Shown one piece after another: positions 1 to 5,754 of a DNA stretch of 7,238 nucleotides. The position numbers and the translations under genes were made by a program. Source of the DNA: CAZHUM01 sp046484045 (GTDB lineage: Archaea; Thermoplasmatota; Thermoplasmata; Halarchaeoplasmatales; Halarchaeoplasmataceae); contig JAWOBZ010000116.1 in the NCBI GenBank assembly GCA_046484045.1, positions 1 through 7,238 on the forward strand. The letters run 5' to 3'. Positions within the stretch are counted from its first letter, which is position 1; every line of letters starts with the position of its first letter. The notes beneath the pieces are model-generated. The model made no database searches. It had not been told where the DNA came from and saw nothing but the letters and a program-made list of their open reading frames with translations.

Positions 1-2
1 TA

Positions 3-461
3 GAGAAAGGGGATTTCGTGCTGATGGATTTCGGGGCACTTTACGATCGGTACCGTTCAGATATAACCAGGACATATGTGCTGGGAGAAGCCAGTGAGAA
101 GCAAAAGAAGATCTACGATGTCGTAGCGGAAGCACAGCAGAGGGCTTTGGACCTCATCGAGCCCGGTGTTAAAGGTGAAGACGTCCATAACGCTGCTGCG
201 GAATACATAGATGGCACTGAATTCAAAGGCAAATTCACCCACGGACTGGGGCACAGCATAGGCCTCGCTACTCACGACGGGTCCGGTCTTTCTCCAAGTG
301 TGGATATCACACTCGAACCCGGGATGGTGTACACCGTGGAGCCGGGTGTATATTTACCTGGCTTCGGAGGGGTGAGGATCGAAGACGACATCGTAGTAAC
401 GGAAGACGGTTGTGAGATATTGACCTCTGCGAACAGGGACTTCAAAGTGATACAAATATGA
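3..461 (+). CDS. Xaa-Pro peptidase, M24 family, C-terminal catalytic part (5' end outside window)
   Basis: This is a metallopeptidase of the M24 (aminopeptidase P / prolidase) family, cytosolic, expected to cleave peptide bonds next to proline. The frame is open from the first bases: codons before the GTG at 18 read EKGDFV, which continues the family pattern GD-hydrophobic-DFG, so 18 is internal and the gene starts outside the window. Counting from the GTG at 18, the five expected metal ligands are present: D4 in MDFGA, D15 in SDITRT, H79 in HGLGHSIG, E108 in TVEPGVY and E122 in RIEDD. The usual HE-P after the histidine motif is HDGSG here. The C-terminus ends a normal distance after RIEDD, so the catalytic fold is intact. 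What is missing is the N-terminal creatinase-like domain, simply because of the window edge. Prolidase and aminopeptidase P cannot be separated from this half alone. Confidence 0.9.
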   Translation, partial: EKGDFVLMDFGALYDRYRSDITRTYVLGEASEKQKKIYDVVAEAQQRALDLIEPGVKGEDVHNAAAEYIDGTEFKGKFTHGLGHSIGLATHDGSGLSPSVDITLEPGMVYTVEPGVYLPGFGGVRIEDDIVVTEDGCEILTSANRDFKVIQI

Positions 462-472
462 TTGACAAAATA

Positions 473-480
473 TTTATATT
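473..480 (+). promoter_or_regulatory. TATA-like box for the RAM-domain operon
   Basis: The sequence TTTATATT sits in an AT-rich tract directly after the peptidase stop and is preceded by a purine-rich stretch (GACAAAA) in the place of a BRE. Its centre is about 28 bases before the GTG at 505, so transcription would start at or within a few bases of the start codon. That fits a leaderless mRNA and agrees with the lack of a clear ribosome binding site there. This is inferred from sequence only. Confidence 0.55.
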
Positions 481-504
481 TCAAGAGTAATTACGTAGCA
501 TTAG

Positions 505-747
505 GTGAAAAATGTGGCGATAGGATTCGTGCTGATTAAAACATCCCCGGCGGCGGAACGCGAAGTGTACGAGATATTGAAGAAACTGGACTCAGTTCAA
601 GAGATACATTCTCTTTTCGGAGAGTTCGACCTAATCGCCAAGATACAAGCGGTGAACTTCAACAAGCTGGGTCAGGTAGTTGTGGACGACATCAGATCTA
701 TTGATGGAGTCAAAGATACAAAAACACTTACAGGAATAGAATTCTAA
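505..747 (+). CDS. Stand-alone RAM (AsnC/Lrp ligand-binding) domain protein
   Basis: This small protein of 80 residues consists only of the alpha-beta sandwich (RAM, AsnC_trans_reg) domain that in Lrp/AsnC regulators binds amino acids and makes oligomers. The pattern is clear: a first strand AIGFVLIKT (5-13), a helix with EREVYEILKKL (18-28), the VQEIHSLFGEFDLIAKI strand-turn-strand (31-47), a second helix, then GVKDTKTLTGIEF at the end, matching the family's V-x-x-T-x-T-hydrophobic strand. There is no helix-turn-helix, so it probably does not bind DNA itself. Known stand-alone RAM proteins form dimers or higher rings and may act as ligand sensors or modulators. The GTG start is supported by the TATA box about 28 bases upstream; the ATG at 512 is out of frame. 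The next gene begins 14 bases after its stop and is probably cotranscribed, which suggests a functional link to that membrane protein. Confidence 0.85.
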   Translation: MKNVAIGFVLIKTSPAAEREVYEILKKLDSVQEIHSLFGEFDLIAKIQAVNFNKLGQVVVDDIRSIDGVKDTKTLTGIEF

Positions 748-752
748 GGAGG
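746..752 (+). promoter_or_regulatory. Strong Shine-Dalgarno (AAGGAGG) for the small membrane protein
   Basis: AAGGAGG overlaps the TAA stop of the RAM gene (745-747) and lies 9 bases before the ATG at 762. It fixes that start and suggests the second gene is translated from the same mRNA as the first. Confidence 0.8.
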
Positions 753-761
753 AAAAAAAAT

Positions 762-1073
762 ATGCAGTTAGAGATATTTCAGTTCTTGACTATACTTCTC
801 TTGACGTTAGGTCTAGGATTGCTGTTGACGGGAATATTCACGGCCTACTTCGGTCGTGGCAAAAGCAGGATGGTCGGTGTAGCACTGTTGGTCATCGGTT
901 TGATAATCGGACTGTTCACGTGGCTGATACACGCACAGAACCTTGTGGAAGCAGCCGGTGATGGCTATATGTTCATCGATACGGTCTGGTTGGCTGTAGA
1001 GGTCATCGGTGCGTTCATAATCGGTGCCGTTATAGCTTTGGCGATATTCCTAGGCGCCATAATGAAAACGTAG
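762..1073 (+). CDS. Small three-helix membrane protein, unknown function
   Basis: I do not recognise a family. The 103-residue product is strongly hydrophobic with three probable membrane segments at about residues 7-30, 37-57 and 74-100. A short basic loop (GRGKSR, 31-36) joins helices 1 and 2 and a loop with several acids (57-73) joins 2 and 3. By the positive-inside rule the first loop is probably cytoplasmic, which puts the N-terminus outside. One charged residue, E80, falls inside the third predicted helix, which could matter for ion handling or packing. There is no signal peptide cleavage site, cysteine pair or metal motif. The start is set by the strong Shine-Dalgarno. It follows the stand-alone RAM protein by 14 bases, and a hairpin with a T-run comes shortly after it, so the two genes probably form a complete operon. 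A transporter-like or sensing role controlled by the RAM partner is only a guess. Confidence 0.8.
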   Translation: MQLEIFQFLTILLLTLGLGLLLTGIFTAYFGRGKSRMVGVALLVIGLIIGLFTWLIHAQNLVEAAGDGYMFIDTVWLAVEVIGAFIIGAVIALAIFLGAIMKT

Positions 1074-1080
1074 AAGTATC

Positions 1081-1118
1081 GGTCCTTTCGGACCATAAAA
1101 ACTATTTCTCCCTTTTTT
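1081..1118 (+). terminator. Hairpin plus T-run after the RAM/membrane protein operon
   Basis: GGTCC (1081-1085) pairs perfectly with GGACC (1090-1094) across a TTTC loop, and three more pairs are possible past a bulged C. A run of six T (1113-1118) follows about 20 bases downstream. Archaeal termination relies mainly on T-runs, so the T-run may be the working part. The position, 8 bases after the stop codon and before purE, fits a terminator. Confidence 0.45.
1095..1102 (+). promoter_or_regulatory. Possible TATA-like box for purE
   Basis: The AT-rich stretch ATAAAAAC lies about 32 bases before the purE ATG at 1131. No Shine-Dalgarno precedes that ATG (the bases just upstream are pyrimidine-rich, CTCTTTC), so a leaderless or nearly leaderless purE mRNA starting near 1125-1131 is likely. 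The box is a weak match and overlaps the end of the terminator hairpin region. Confidence 0.35.
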
Positions 1119-1130
1119 ATTATCTCTTTC

Positions 1131-1607
1131 ATGAAAGTTAAAGTGATACTCGGAAGCAAGAGTGATCTATCGGTTGGAGAGAAGGCGGTCAAAGTTCTAG
1201 ACGAGTTGGACATAAGCTATCAGATGACGGTTTCCTCCGCACACAGGACGCCGGATAGGACGAAAGAACTGTGTAAGGACGCAGACGTGTTCATCGCAGT
1301 GGCCGGGCTATCGGCGGCTCTACCCGGCGTGATAGCTGCACATACGACGAAACCGGTGATCGGTGTGCCCGTCAGCGGTAAGATGAACTTGGACTCACTG
1401 TTGTCGATAGTCCAGATGCCCCCGGGTATCCCCGTGGCCGCCGTGGGCATGGACAGAGGAGACAACGCCGCGCTGCTGGCAGCCGAGATACTGGCGCTTA
1501 AATATGAAGAGATCGGAAATAAATTGGAAGAGTACAGGGAGAAGAGAAGGGAAAAGGTTAAAGCCGACGGTGAAGGGTTGGAAGAGAAATACACAAGGAT
1601 TGATTGA
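1131..1607 (+). CDS. purE: PurE, N5-carboxyaminoimidazole ribonucleotide mutase / AIR carboxylase
   Basis: This cytosolic enzyme of purine synthesis makes 4-carboxy-AIR, from N5-CAIR in class I or from AIR and CO2 in class II. Family motifs appear in order: GSKSD (8-12) for phosphate binding, SSAHRTP (35-41) with the catalytic histidine H38 (E. coli H45), AVAGLSAALPG (56-66), KPVIGVPV (74-81), the DSLLSIVQMPPGIPV stretch (88-102) and NAALLAAEIL (112-121). The length, 158 residues, is usual for archaeal and bacterial PurE. One change stands out: where E. coli and, from memory, other archaeal PurE have AAHLPG, this protein has SAALPG, so the histidine equal to E. coli H75 is an alanine (A63, codon 1317-1319). 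No purK is in the window, so N5-CAIR supply cannot be judged. The next gene, for a later purine step, starts one base after the stop, so the two are surely cotranscribed. Confidence 0.93.
   Translation: MKVKVILGSKSDLSVGEKAVKVLDELDISYQMTVSSAHRTPDRTKELCKDADVFIAVAGLSAALPGVIAAHTTKPVIGVPVSGKMNLDSLLSIVQMPPGIPVAAVGMDRGDNAALLAAEILALKYEEIGNKLEEYREKRREKVKADGEGLEEKYTRID
1595..1599 (+). promoter_or_regulatory. Ribosome binding site deciding the GMP synthetase start
   Basis: AAGGA, inside the 3' end of purE, lies 9 bases before the TTG at 1609. It supports that TTG over the in-frame ATG at 1504 and the TTG at 1600. Confidence 0.5.
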
Positions 1608-1608
1608 A

Positions 1609-2553
1609 TTGCTGGACACAAAATTGTTTATCGAAGAGAAGATAGCTGATTTGGACGATATAGACGGTAAAGCCGTGGTGGGCTGCAGCGGCGGAGTGGA
1701 CAGCACGGTTGCCGCGATAATCGTGGGTAAAGCGCTGGGTGACAGGCTGCTGGCCATCTACGTTGACACCGGGTACATGAGGAAGGGGGAAACGGAACAG
1801 ATGGATTCCCTGATGGATGAGATGAGGATTAACCATAAGATAATCGATGCTCGAGAGGAATTCTACGATGCCATGGAGGGAGTCGTGGACCCAGAGGAGA
1901 AGAGGAAGATCATAGGCAACAAGTTCATAGAAGTCTTTGAAAGGGAAGCCGAGGGGTTCGGGGCGGATCACCTTGTCCAGGGGACCATCGCACCGGATTG
2001 GATCGAGAGCGGTGACGACGTCCGAGATACCATCAAGTCGCATCACAACGTAGGCGGCCTGCCGGAGAAGATGAATCTTGAACTGATAGAGCCGCTGAGG
2101 GATCTGTACAAAGACGAAGTGAGAGAGGTTGCCCGCGAGCTCGGTCTTCCTACCGCTGAGAAGCAGCCCTTCCCGGGTCCAGGTCTTGCCATACGGATAA
2201 TCGGAGAAGCTAGTCCCGAAAGAACCGAGATAGTGAGAGAAGCATGTGCTATAACGGAAGAGGAGATAGACAAAGCGGTGGAGCAGGGGGAGATGGAGAG
2301 ACCGTGGCAGTACTTTGCGGTGCTCCTGCCCATCAAAACGGTGGGTGTCCAGGGAGACAAACGTGCCTACGGAAACACCGTCGCCGTTCGTGCCGTGAGT
2401 TCATTGGACGCCATGAGCGCACGTTTCTTCGAGATGCCCATAGATGTCATGGAGCGCATATCGATCAGGATCACCAACACCATGAAAGACAAGGTGAACC
2501 GCGTGGTGTACGATATAACGAATAAACCGCCTGGTACCATCGAATGGGAGTAG
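1609..2553 (+). CDS. guaAB: GMP synthetase, PP-ATPase subunit (archaeal two-subunit type)
   Basis: This is the ATP pyrophosphatase/synthase subunit of GMP synthetase, which adenylylates XMP and aminates it to GMP with ammonia from a separate glutaminase subunit (GuaAa), not in this window. Counting from the TTG at 1609, the PP-loop SGGVDS is at 27-32, followed by YVDTGYMRKGE, then GADHLVQGTIAPDWIESG, KSHHNVGGLPEKM, and PFPGPGLAIRI, which marks the start of the C-terminal dimerisation domain. The protein ends with the hallmark C-terminus PPGTIEWE. At 314 residues it matches archaeal GuaAb (about 310) and lacks the fused N-terminal glutaminase of bacterial GuaA. The frame is open back to an ATG at 1504, but that start would overlap purE by over 100 bases and add a basic extension foreign to the family. 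The TTG at 1609 gives MLDTKLFIEEK, close to typical archaeal starts, one base after the purE stop and with AAGGA upstream. Translational coupling to purE is likely. Confidence 0.93.
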   Translation: MLDTKLFIEEKIADLDDIDGKAVVGCSGGVDSTVAAIIVGKALGDRLLAIYVDTGYMRKGETEQMDSLMDEMRINHKIIDAREEFYDAMEGVVDPEEKRKIIGNKFIEVFEREAEGFGADHLVQGTIAPDWIESGDDVRDTIKSHHNVGGLPEKMNLELIEPLRDLYKDEVREVARELGLPTAEKQPFPGPGLAIRIIGEASPERTEIVREACAITEEEIDKAVEQGEMERPWQYFAVLLPIKTVGVQGDKRAYGNTVAVRAVSSLDAMSARFFEMPIDVMERISIRITNTMKDKVNRVVYDITNKPPGTIEWE

Positions 2554-2577
2554 CGTTTAGAGTAGAGAGTCAAAACA

Positions 2578-2586
2578 TTTTTAAAC
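2578..2586 (+). promoter_or_regulatory. TATA-like box for the TctA-like gene
   Basis: TTTTTAAAC lies about 26 bases before the GTG at 2608, which would place the transcription start at or close to the start codon. A second AT-rich motif, CTTTAAAT (2590-2597), is too near to act as a TATA box for this start. The T-run could also serve to end the purE operon transcript. Confidence 0.4.
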
Positions 2587-2598
2587 GGACTTTAAATC

Positions 2599-2603
2599 GG
2601 AGG
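2599..2603 (+). promoter_or_regulatory. GGAGG ribosome binding site with short spacing
   Basis: GGAGG stands only 4 bases before the GTG at 2608. The spacing is short but the match is strong, and no other start is near. If the TATA box upstream is real, this site would be only partly present in the mRNA, so one of the two signals may be unused or transcription may also read through from guaAB. Confidence 0.5.
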
Positions 2604-2607
2604 CACC

Positions 2608-4020
2608 GTGACCCCGATAGACTTACTGTTAGTATCCATACTGTTCACGCTCTTGGGCATAGGACTGGGAGTTATAACCGGGTTGATCCCCGGTATCCAC
2701 GTCAATACGATATCCTTTTTGATAGTGGCTTCCCAGGCGAGTTTGATATTGTTCGCTCAGGACATGTTATCTGGTTATTCCCCTACATTACTTCAGATAC
2801 TGGCGATCATATCCACTTTGGTTCTTGGCTGCCTTATAACACATACCTTTTTGAACTTCATACCGAGTACCTATTTGGGTGCACCAGAGGGAGAGACGGC
2901 ACTGTCCGTGCTGCCGGCCCACGAGATGATGCTCGAGGGAAGGGGTTTCGAAGCCATCAAGGCCAGTGCCCTTGGGAGTTTCGGAGCGGCCTTCATCGCA
3001 CTTCTCTTGGTTTTACCGGCTAGGTACATAATGGGCTCTCCCGTGGGACTTTACGAGCTCTTGGTACCGTGGATACCTCTGATATTGGTCGTGGTCGTCT
3101 CAATACTGGTGGCACAGGAAGGCAGAAGCCTGCTGGATTATAGACCTAAACTGGTAGCCTTGGGGATCTTCTTTCTTTCCGGTATGTTGGGACTGATAAT
3201 ACTGATGCCGAGAGGGCTTTTTTCTTCTAACTGGTTTCCGTTCAAACAGGCCGGGGTATCTCCATCTTCGTTAATGTTATTCCCACTATTTACCGGACTC
3301 TTCGGCATCTCGAATCTGATAGTGAGTCTGATGGATAACCCGGAGCTGCCCGAGCAGGAAACTGAAGGTATCGAAGTGGAACTGGACGGTAAGAATCAGG
3401 TGAGAGGGATAGTAGCGGGTACGTTCTCCGGAGGTCTGGTCGGCTGGATGCCCGGGATAACGGCTGCTGCAGCCACCGCCGTGACCAAGGTCTTCACACC
3501 CGATAGTGACCCGAAGGAGGTGCAGGCCAGGGAGTACATCATGGCGGTGTCCGCAGTAGACACAAGCTGTGCTATATTTACACTGGTAGCTCTGTTCGTT
3601 ATCTTGAAGGCTAGGAGCGGAGCCATGCAGGCGGTCTTGAAGATAAATCAGGGGAACGTGCAGGGATGGGAACACCTGTTCACACTGCCATGGCTGATGG
3701 CTCTCCTGCTGTTTTGTGTCATACTGTCTGCCACGGTTGCCTTCTTTTTAACGCTGTACTTCGGCAAACTGTTCTCGGGAATTCATAAAAAGATAGAATA
3801 CAACAAGATATCCAAGGGTATCATAGTGTTCCTGATAATCATGATGTTCATATTTTCCGGGCCGATGGGTCTTGTCGTAGGACTTATCGCTACGTGCATC
3901 GGCATCATACCACCGCTATACGGTATCAAAAGAGTGCACATGATGGGCTGTTTGATCTTCCCGATAATAATATTCTTGACGGGCTGGGAACCGTACATGA
4001 TCGGGCTTTTCGGTCTATGA
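2608..4020 (+). CDS. TctA-like integral membrane permease (archaeal COG1784 type)
   Basis: This is a polytopic membrane protein of 470 residues related to TctA, the large permease subunit of tripartite tricarboxylate transporters. The two diagnostic half-repeat motifs are present: GLIPGIHVN (25-33) near the start and GWMPGITAAAA (279-289) in the second half, consistent with the duplicated fold of the family. Between them lies THTFLNFIPSTYLGAPEG, followed by LPAHEMMLEGRGFEAI, both typical of the archaeal branch. About ten or more hydrophobic segments are visible. The GTG start follows GGAGG and leaves a normal N-terminal helix. Bacterial TctA works with TctB and a periplasmic binding protein TctC; neither is nearby, and archaeal members usually stand alone, so the substrate is unknown. 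The gene runs convergently into trkH with a 17-base gap. A citrate or other carboxylate transport role is a family-level inference only. Confidence 0.85.
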   Translation: MTPIDLLLVSILFTLLGIGLGVITGLIPGIHVNTISFLIVASQASLILFAQDMLSGYSPTLLQILAIISTLVLGCLITHTFLNFIPSTYLGAPEGETALSVLPAHEMMLEGRGFEAIKASALGSFGAAFIALLLVLPARYIMGSPVGLYELLVPWIPLILVVVVSILVAQEGRSLLDYRPKLVALGIFFLSGMLGLIILMPRGLFSSNWFPFKQAGVSPSSLMLFPLFTGLFGISNLIVSLMDNPELPEQETEGIEVELDGKNQVRGIVAGTFSGGLVGWMPGITAAAATAVTKVFTPDSDPKEVQAREYIMAVSAVDTSCAIFTLVALFVILKARSGAMQAVLKINQGNVQGWEHLFTLPWLMALLLFCVILSATVAFFLTLYFGKLFSGIHKKIEYNKISKGIIVFLIIMMFIFSGPMGLVVGLIATCIGIIPPLYGIKRVHMMGCLIFPIIIFLTGWEPYMIGLFGL

Positions 4021-4040
4021 TCAGTGTATCAGAGTGATCA
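4018..4040. terminator. Paired TGATCA sites at the convergent gene ends
   Basis: Two TGATCA palindromes (4018-4023 and 4035-4040) flank an 11-base loop. The first carries the TGA stop of the permease and the second carries the trkH stop on the other strand. Together they can form a 6-base stem readable from both strands. There is no T-run, so a terminator role is weak. Confidence 0.2.
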
Positions 4041-5558
4041 GTACTTTCGGAACGGAGCAGTTAAAAGTACAAGGACGGGGAATATCTCCAGCCTGCCGGC
4101 CCACATCTCTATTATGAGTGTTATCTTCTCCCACCAGGGCATGGTCGCACTTGTTAAGCCGACGCTGAGTCCAACGTTGCCTTCGGCAGAGGCAACTTCG
4201 AACATCGCATCTACTCCAGAGGCACCACCTGCCATGAAGACAAGTGCACCGCCTACCAATACGATAAGATATAATACCGCGTAGATCGCAACGTCCATTA
4301 TCTCTTCGTGACGATAGAAGTTTTTCCCGGCCTTCATAGGATGATTAACAGACTGGGGTAAGATCTGTTTTTTAACAAGCCAGATCAGTGCATAAAAGAT
4401 TATAACTACCCTGATTAGTTTTAGAGCCGAAGCTGTTGAACCGTAGCCCCCACCGAATATCATCAATATAGTAAGTATAAACTTTTGAAAATCGGTCCAA
4501 GTTTCAACCGGTGCAGTGTTGAATCCAGTTCCGGTTAAAGCCGTGATAACTTGAAAAGAGCCGTATCTAACAGAATCCAAAGTCATACCAAGAGAGATCG
4601 TAAGGATTATCGTAGATATCAATATGATAATAAAGATCGCTTTTACTTCGATATTTTTGAAAAATTCCTTTACGTTCCCTATCACCAATTGATGATGCAT
4701 GGCGAAAGATATACCGCCTAAGACCATAAAAGGCATGATGGCTGCTTCAAGCCAGAAAGCATTTTGATGTGCTTCCAATCGGTATGTCATGATGCTGTAG
4801 TTTTTTACAGAGAACCCACCAGTAGCGAGGGCGGTCATGGAGTGGTTGACAGAATCGAAAAACGGCATGCCTAAGAAATAAAGTAAAATAGCTAACATAG
4901 CGGTGTACCCGGCGTATATCGCCCAGATCCTCCTCGTAGTCTTTACAACACTGGGAACCAGTCTATGACTTCTCCCTTCGGCCAGATAAAGTCTATGGGC
5001 TACTGTGCCGGTCCTGACTACTAGGACGCTCAGGAAAAGGACAATGACTCCAACCCCGCCGACCCACTGTATTAACGACCGCCAGAATAGTATAGAGTAC
5101 GGCAATCCGGGGTCTTCGACCCTCATCCCATACATCGTTAGGCCGGTAGCCGTGAACCCGCTCATAGATTCGAAGACAGAATTGATAAAAGTTAATCCGA
5201 TCTCAGGTCCAATAAAGTGTCTAGCCAACCAGAAAGGCAGACCCCCTAATATCGCTATAACTAACCATGCAACCGCTGCAAGGGTGATGGCGGCACCCAG
5301 ATAAAGCTCATGTTTTTCAAAAAGGATAACTAAAGATATTCCGATCGCGCCCGAAACTATTGATGGTATTATGAAACAAGTTGTTAACACAAAATCGGAA
5401 TCTAAAATATATGCCATCAGTGCGGGGACCAATAAAAGTAGAGCCATCATGATGCATAAGACACCCAGATAGTAACTAGCAGTGGATAGCAAACCATATT
5501 GTTTGAAGTACGGGTGTATAAGACTGGATAATTTTTCTTTGCTCTTTTTGAGGTCCAT
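4038..5558 (-). CDS. trkH: TrkH/KtrB-type potassium uptake channel subunit
   Basis: This is the membrane pore subunit of a Trk-type K+ uptake system. Counting from the ATG at 5558 (506 residues), the four pore-loop filters each with the expected glycine are visible: SGFTATG (133-139), ALATGGF (243-249), ALTGTGF (340-346) and AEGNVGL (458-464). Other family marks are RSLIQWVGGVGVIV (161-174), GGGYGSTASALKLIR (369-383) and GRLEIFPVLVLL near the C-terminus. Eight M1-P-M2 type helices plus two N-terminal helices fit the length, which is normal for TrkH. The regulatory partner TrkA is not in the window. The frame also opens at a TTG (5579) preceded by AGGTG at 6-base spacing, giving 513 residues. 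I prefer the ATG because the best TATA box (5595-5604) would start the mRNA near 5572, after that TTG. It is divergent from the propeller gene and convergent with the permease. Confidence 0.93.
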   Translation of the reverse strand: MDLKKSKEKLSSLIHPYFKQYGLLSTASYYLGVLCIMMALLLLVPALMAYILDSDFVLTTCFIIPSIVSGAIGISLVILFEKHELYLGAAITLAAVAWLVIAILGGLPFWLARHFIGPEIGLTFINSVFESMSGFTATGLTMYGMRVEDPGLPYSILFWRSLIQWVGGVGVIVLFLSVLVVRTGTVAHRLYLAEGRSHRLVPSVVKTTRRIWAIYAGYTAMLAILLYFLGMPFFDSVNHSMTALATGGFSVKNYSIMTYRLEAHQNAFWLEAAIMPFMVLGGISFAMHHQLVIGNVKEFFKNIEVKAIFIIILISTIILTISLGMTLDSVRYGSFQVITALTGTGFNTAPVETWTDFQKFILTILMIFGGGYGSTASALKLIRVVIIFYALIWLVKKQILPQSVNHPMKAGKNFYRHEEIMDVAIYAVLYLIVLVGGALVFMAGGASGVDAMFEVASAEGNVGLSVGLTSATMPWWEKITLIIEMWAGRLEIFPVLVLLTAPFRKY

Positions 5559-5594
5559 CACACTTATGGTTCTTGCCAAGGATTACACCTATTT

Positions 5595-5604
5595 TTTTAA
5601 ATAT
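5595..5604 (-). promoter_or_regulatory. TATA-like box for trkH
   Basis: Read on the minus strand the sequence is TATATTTAAA, a good archaeal TATA element. A transcription start about 25 bases downstream falls near 5572, leaving a short leader of about 14 bases before the ATG at 5558 and excluding the TTG at 5579. Confidence 0.5.
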
Positions 5605-5704
5605 ACCATCATCAAAAAGTACTATCGCTTTTAGATTTTTCTATGTCATGGTGTACAATAATAACTTAATAATGATACTACATATCTAATTTTCGAACAA
5701 AATC

Positions 5705-5713
5705 AATATATAT
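5705..5713 (+). promoter_or_regulatory. TATA box for the propeller gene
   Basis: AATATATAT lies in the AT-rich divergent region. A start about 25 bases downstream falls near 5735-5740, just before the GGAGG at 5741, which gives a short leadered mRNA. The last four bases overlap the left arm of the inverted repeat 5710-5740. Confidence 0.55.
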
Positions 5714-5740
5714 GTCTTACCAAGTGTATTTAAGACATAT
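5710..5740. repeat. Perfect 10-base inverted repeat, candidate operator
   Basis: ATATGTCTTA (5710-5719) and TAAGACATAT (5731-5740) are exact reverse complements separated by 11 bases. Arm centres are 21 bases apart, two turns of the DNA helix, as expected for a site bound by a dimeric regulator on one face. The left arm overlaps the TATA box and the right arm ends next to GGAGG (5741-5745), so binding would block initiation. As RNA only the part after the transcription start would exist, so an mRNA hairpin is less likely unless transcription begins further upstream. Confidence 0.7.
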
Positions 5741-5745
5741 GGAGG
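5741..5745 (+). promoter_or_regulatory. GGAGG ribosome binding site for the TTG-started propeller gene
   Basis: GGAGG stands 9 bases before the TTG at 5755. It supports the TTG start, which gives a normal signal peptide with two lysines at the N-terminus. No ATG or GTG lies in a suitable place in this frame. Confidence 0.75.
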
Positions 5746-5754
5746 CTTTATAAG

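Noticed and set aside
1504..1608. ATG at 1504 as start of the GMP synthetase subunit
   Set aside because: It would overlap purE by 104 bases and add a lysine/arginine-rich extension absent from the family; the TTG at 1609 has a ribosome binding site and the right length.
1558..2046. Open frame of 162 codons on -
   Set aside because: It lies opposite the conserved GMP synthetase gene and is a shadow of its codon pattern.
2554..2587. CGTTTA ... TAAACG as a terminator hairpin after guaAB
   Set aside because: The stem is only 6 bases with a 22-base loop and AT-rich pairs; the T-run at 2578 is better explained as part of the next promoter, though it might also aid termination.
2544..3023. Open frame of 159 codons on +
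   Set aside because: It overlaps the TctA-like gene in another frame, has a non-natural composition rich in His, Arg and Gly, and matches no family.
5005..5304. Open frame of 99 codons on +
   Set aside because: It lies opposite the conserved pore region of trkH, with no promoter or ribosome binding site.
5580..5754. A small gene or RNA gene in the divergent gap
   Set aside because: No frame with a start signal, and no stable fold other than the inverted repeat; the stretch is AT-rich promoter sequence.
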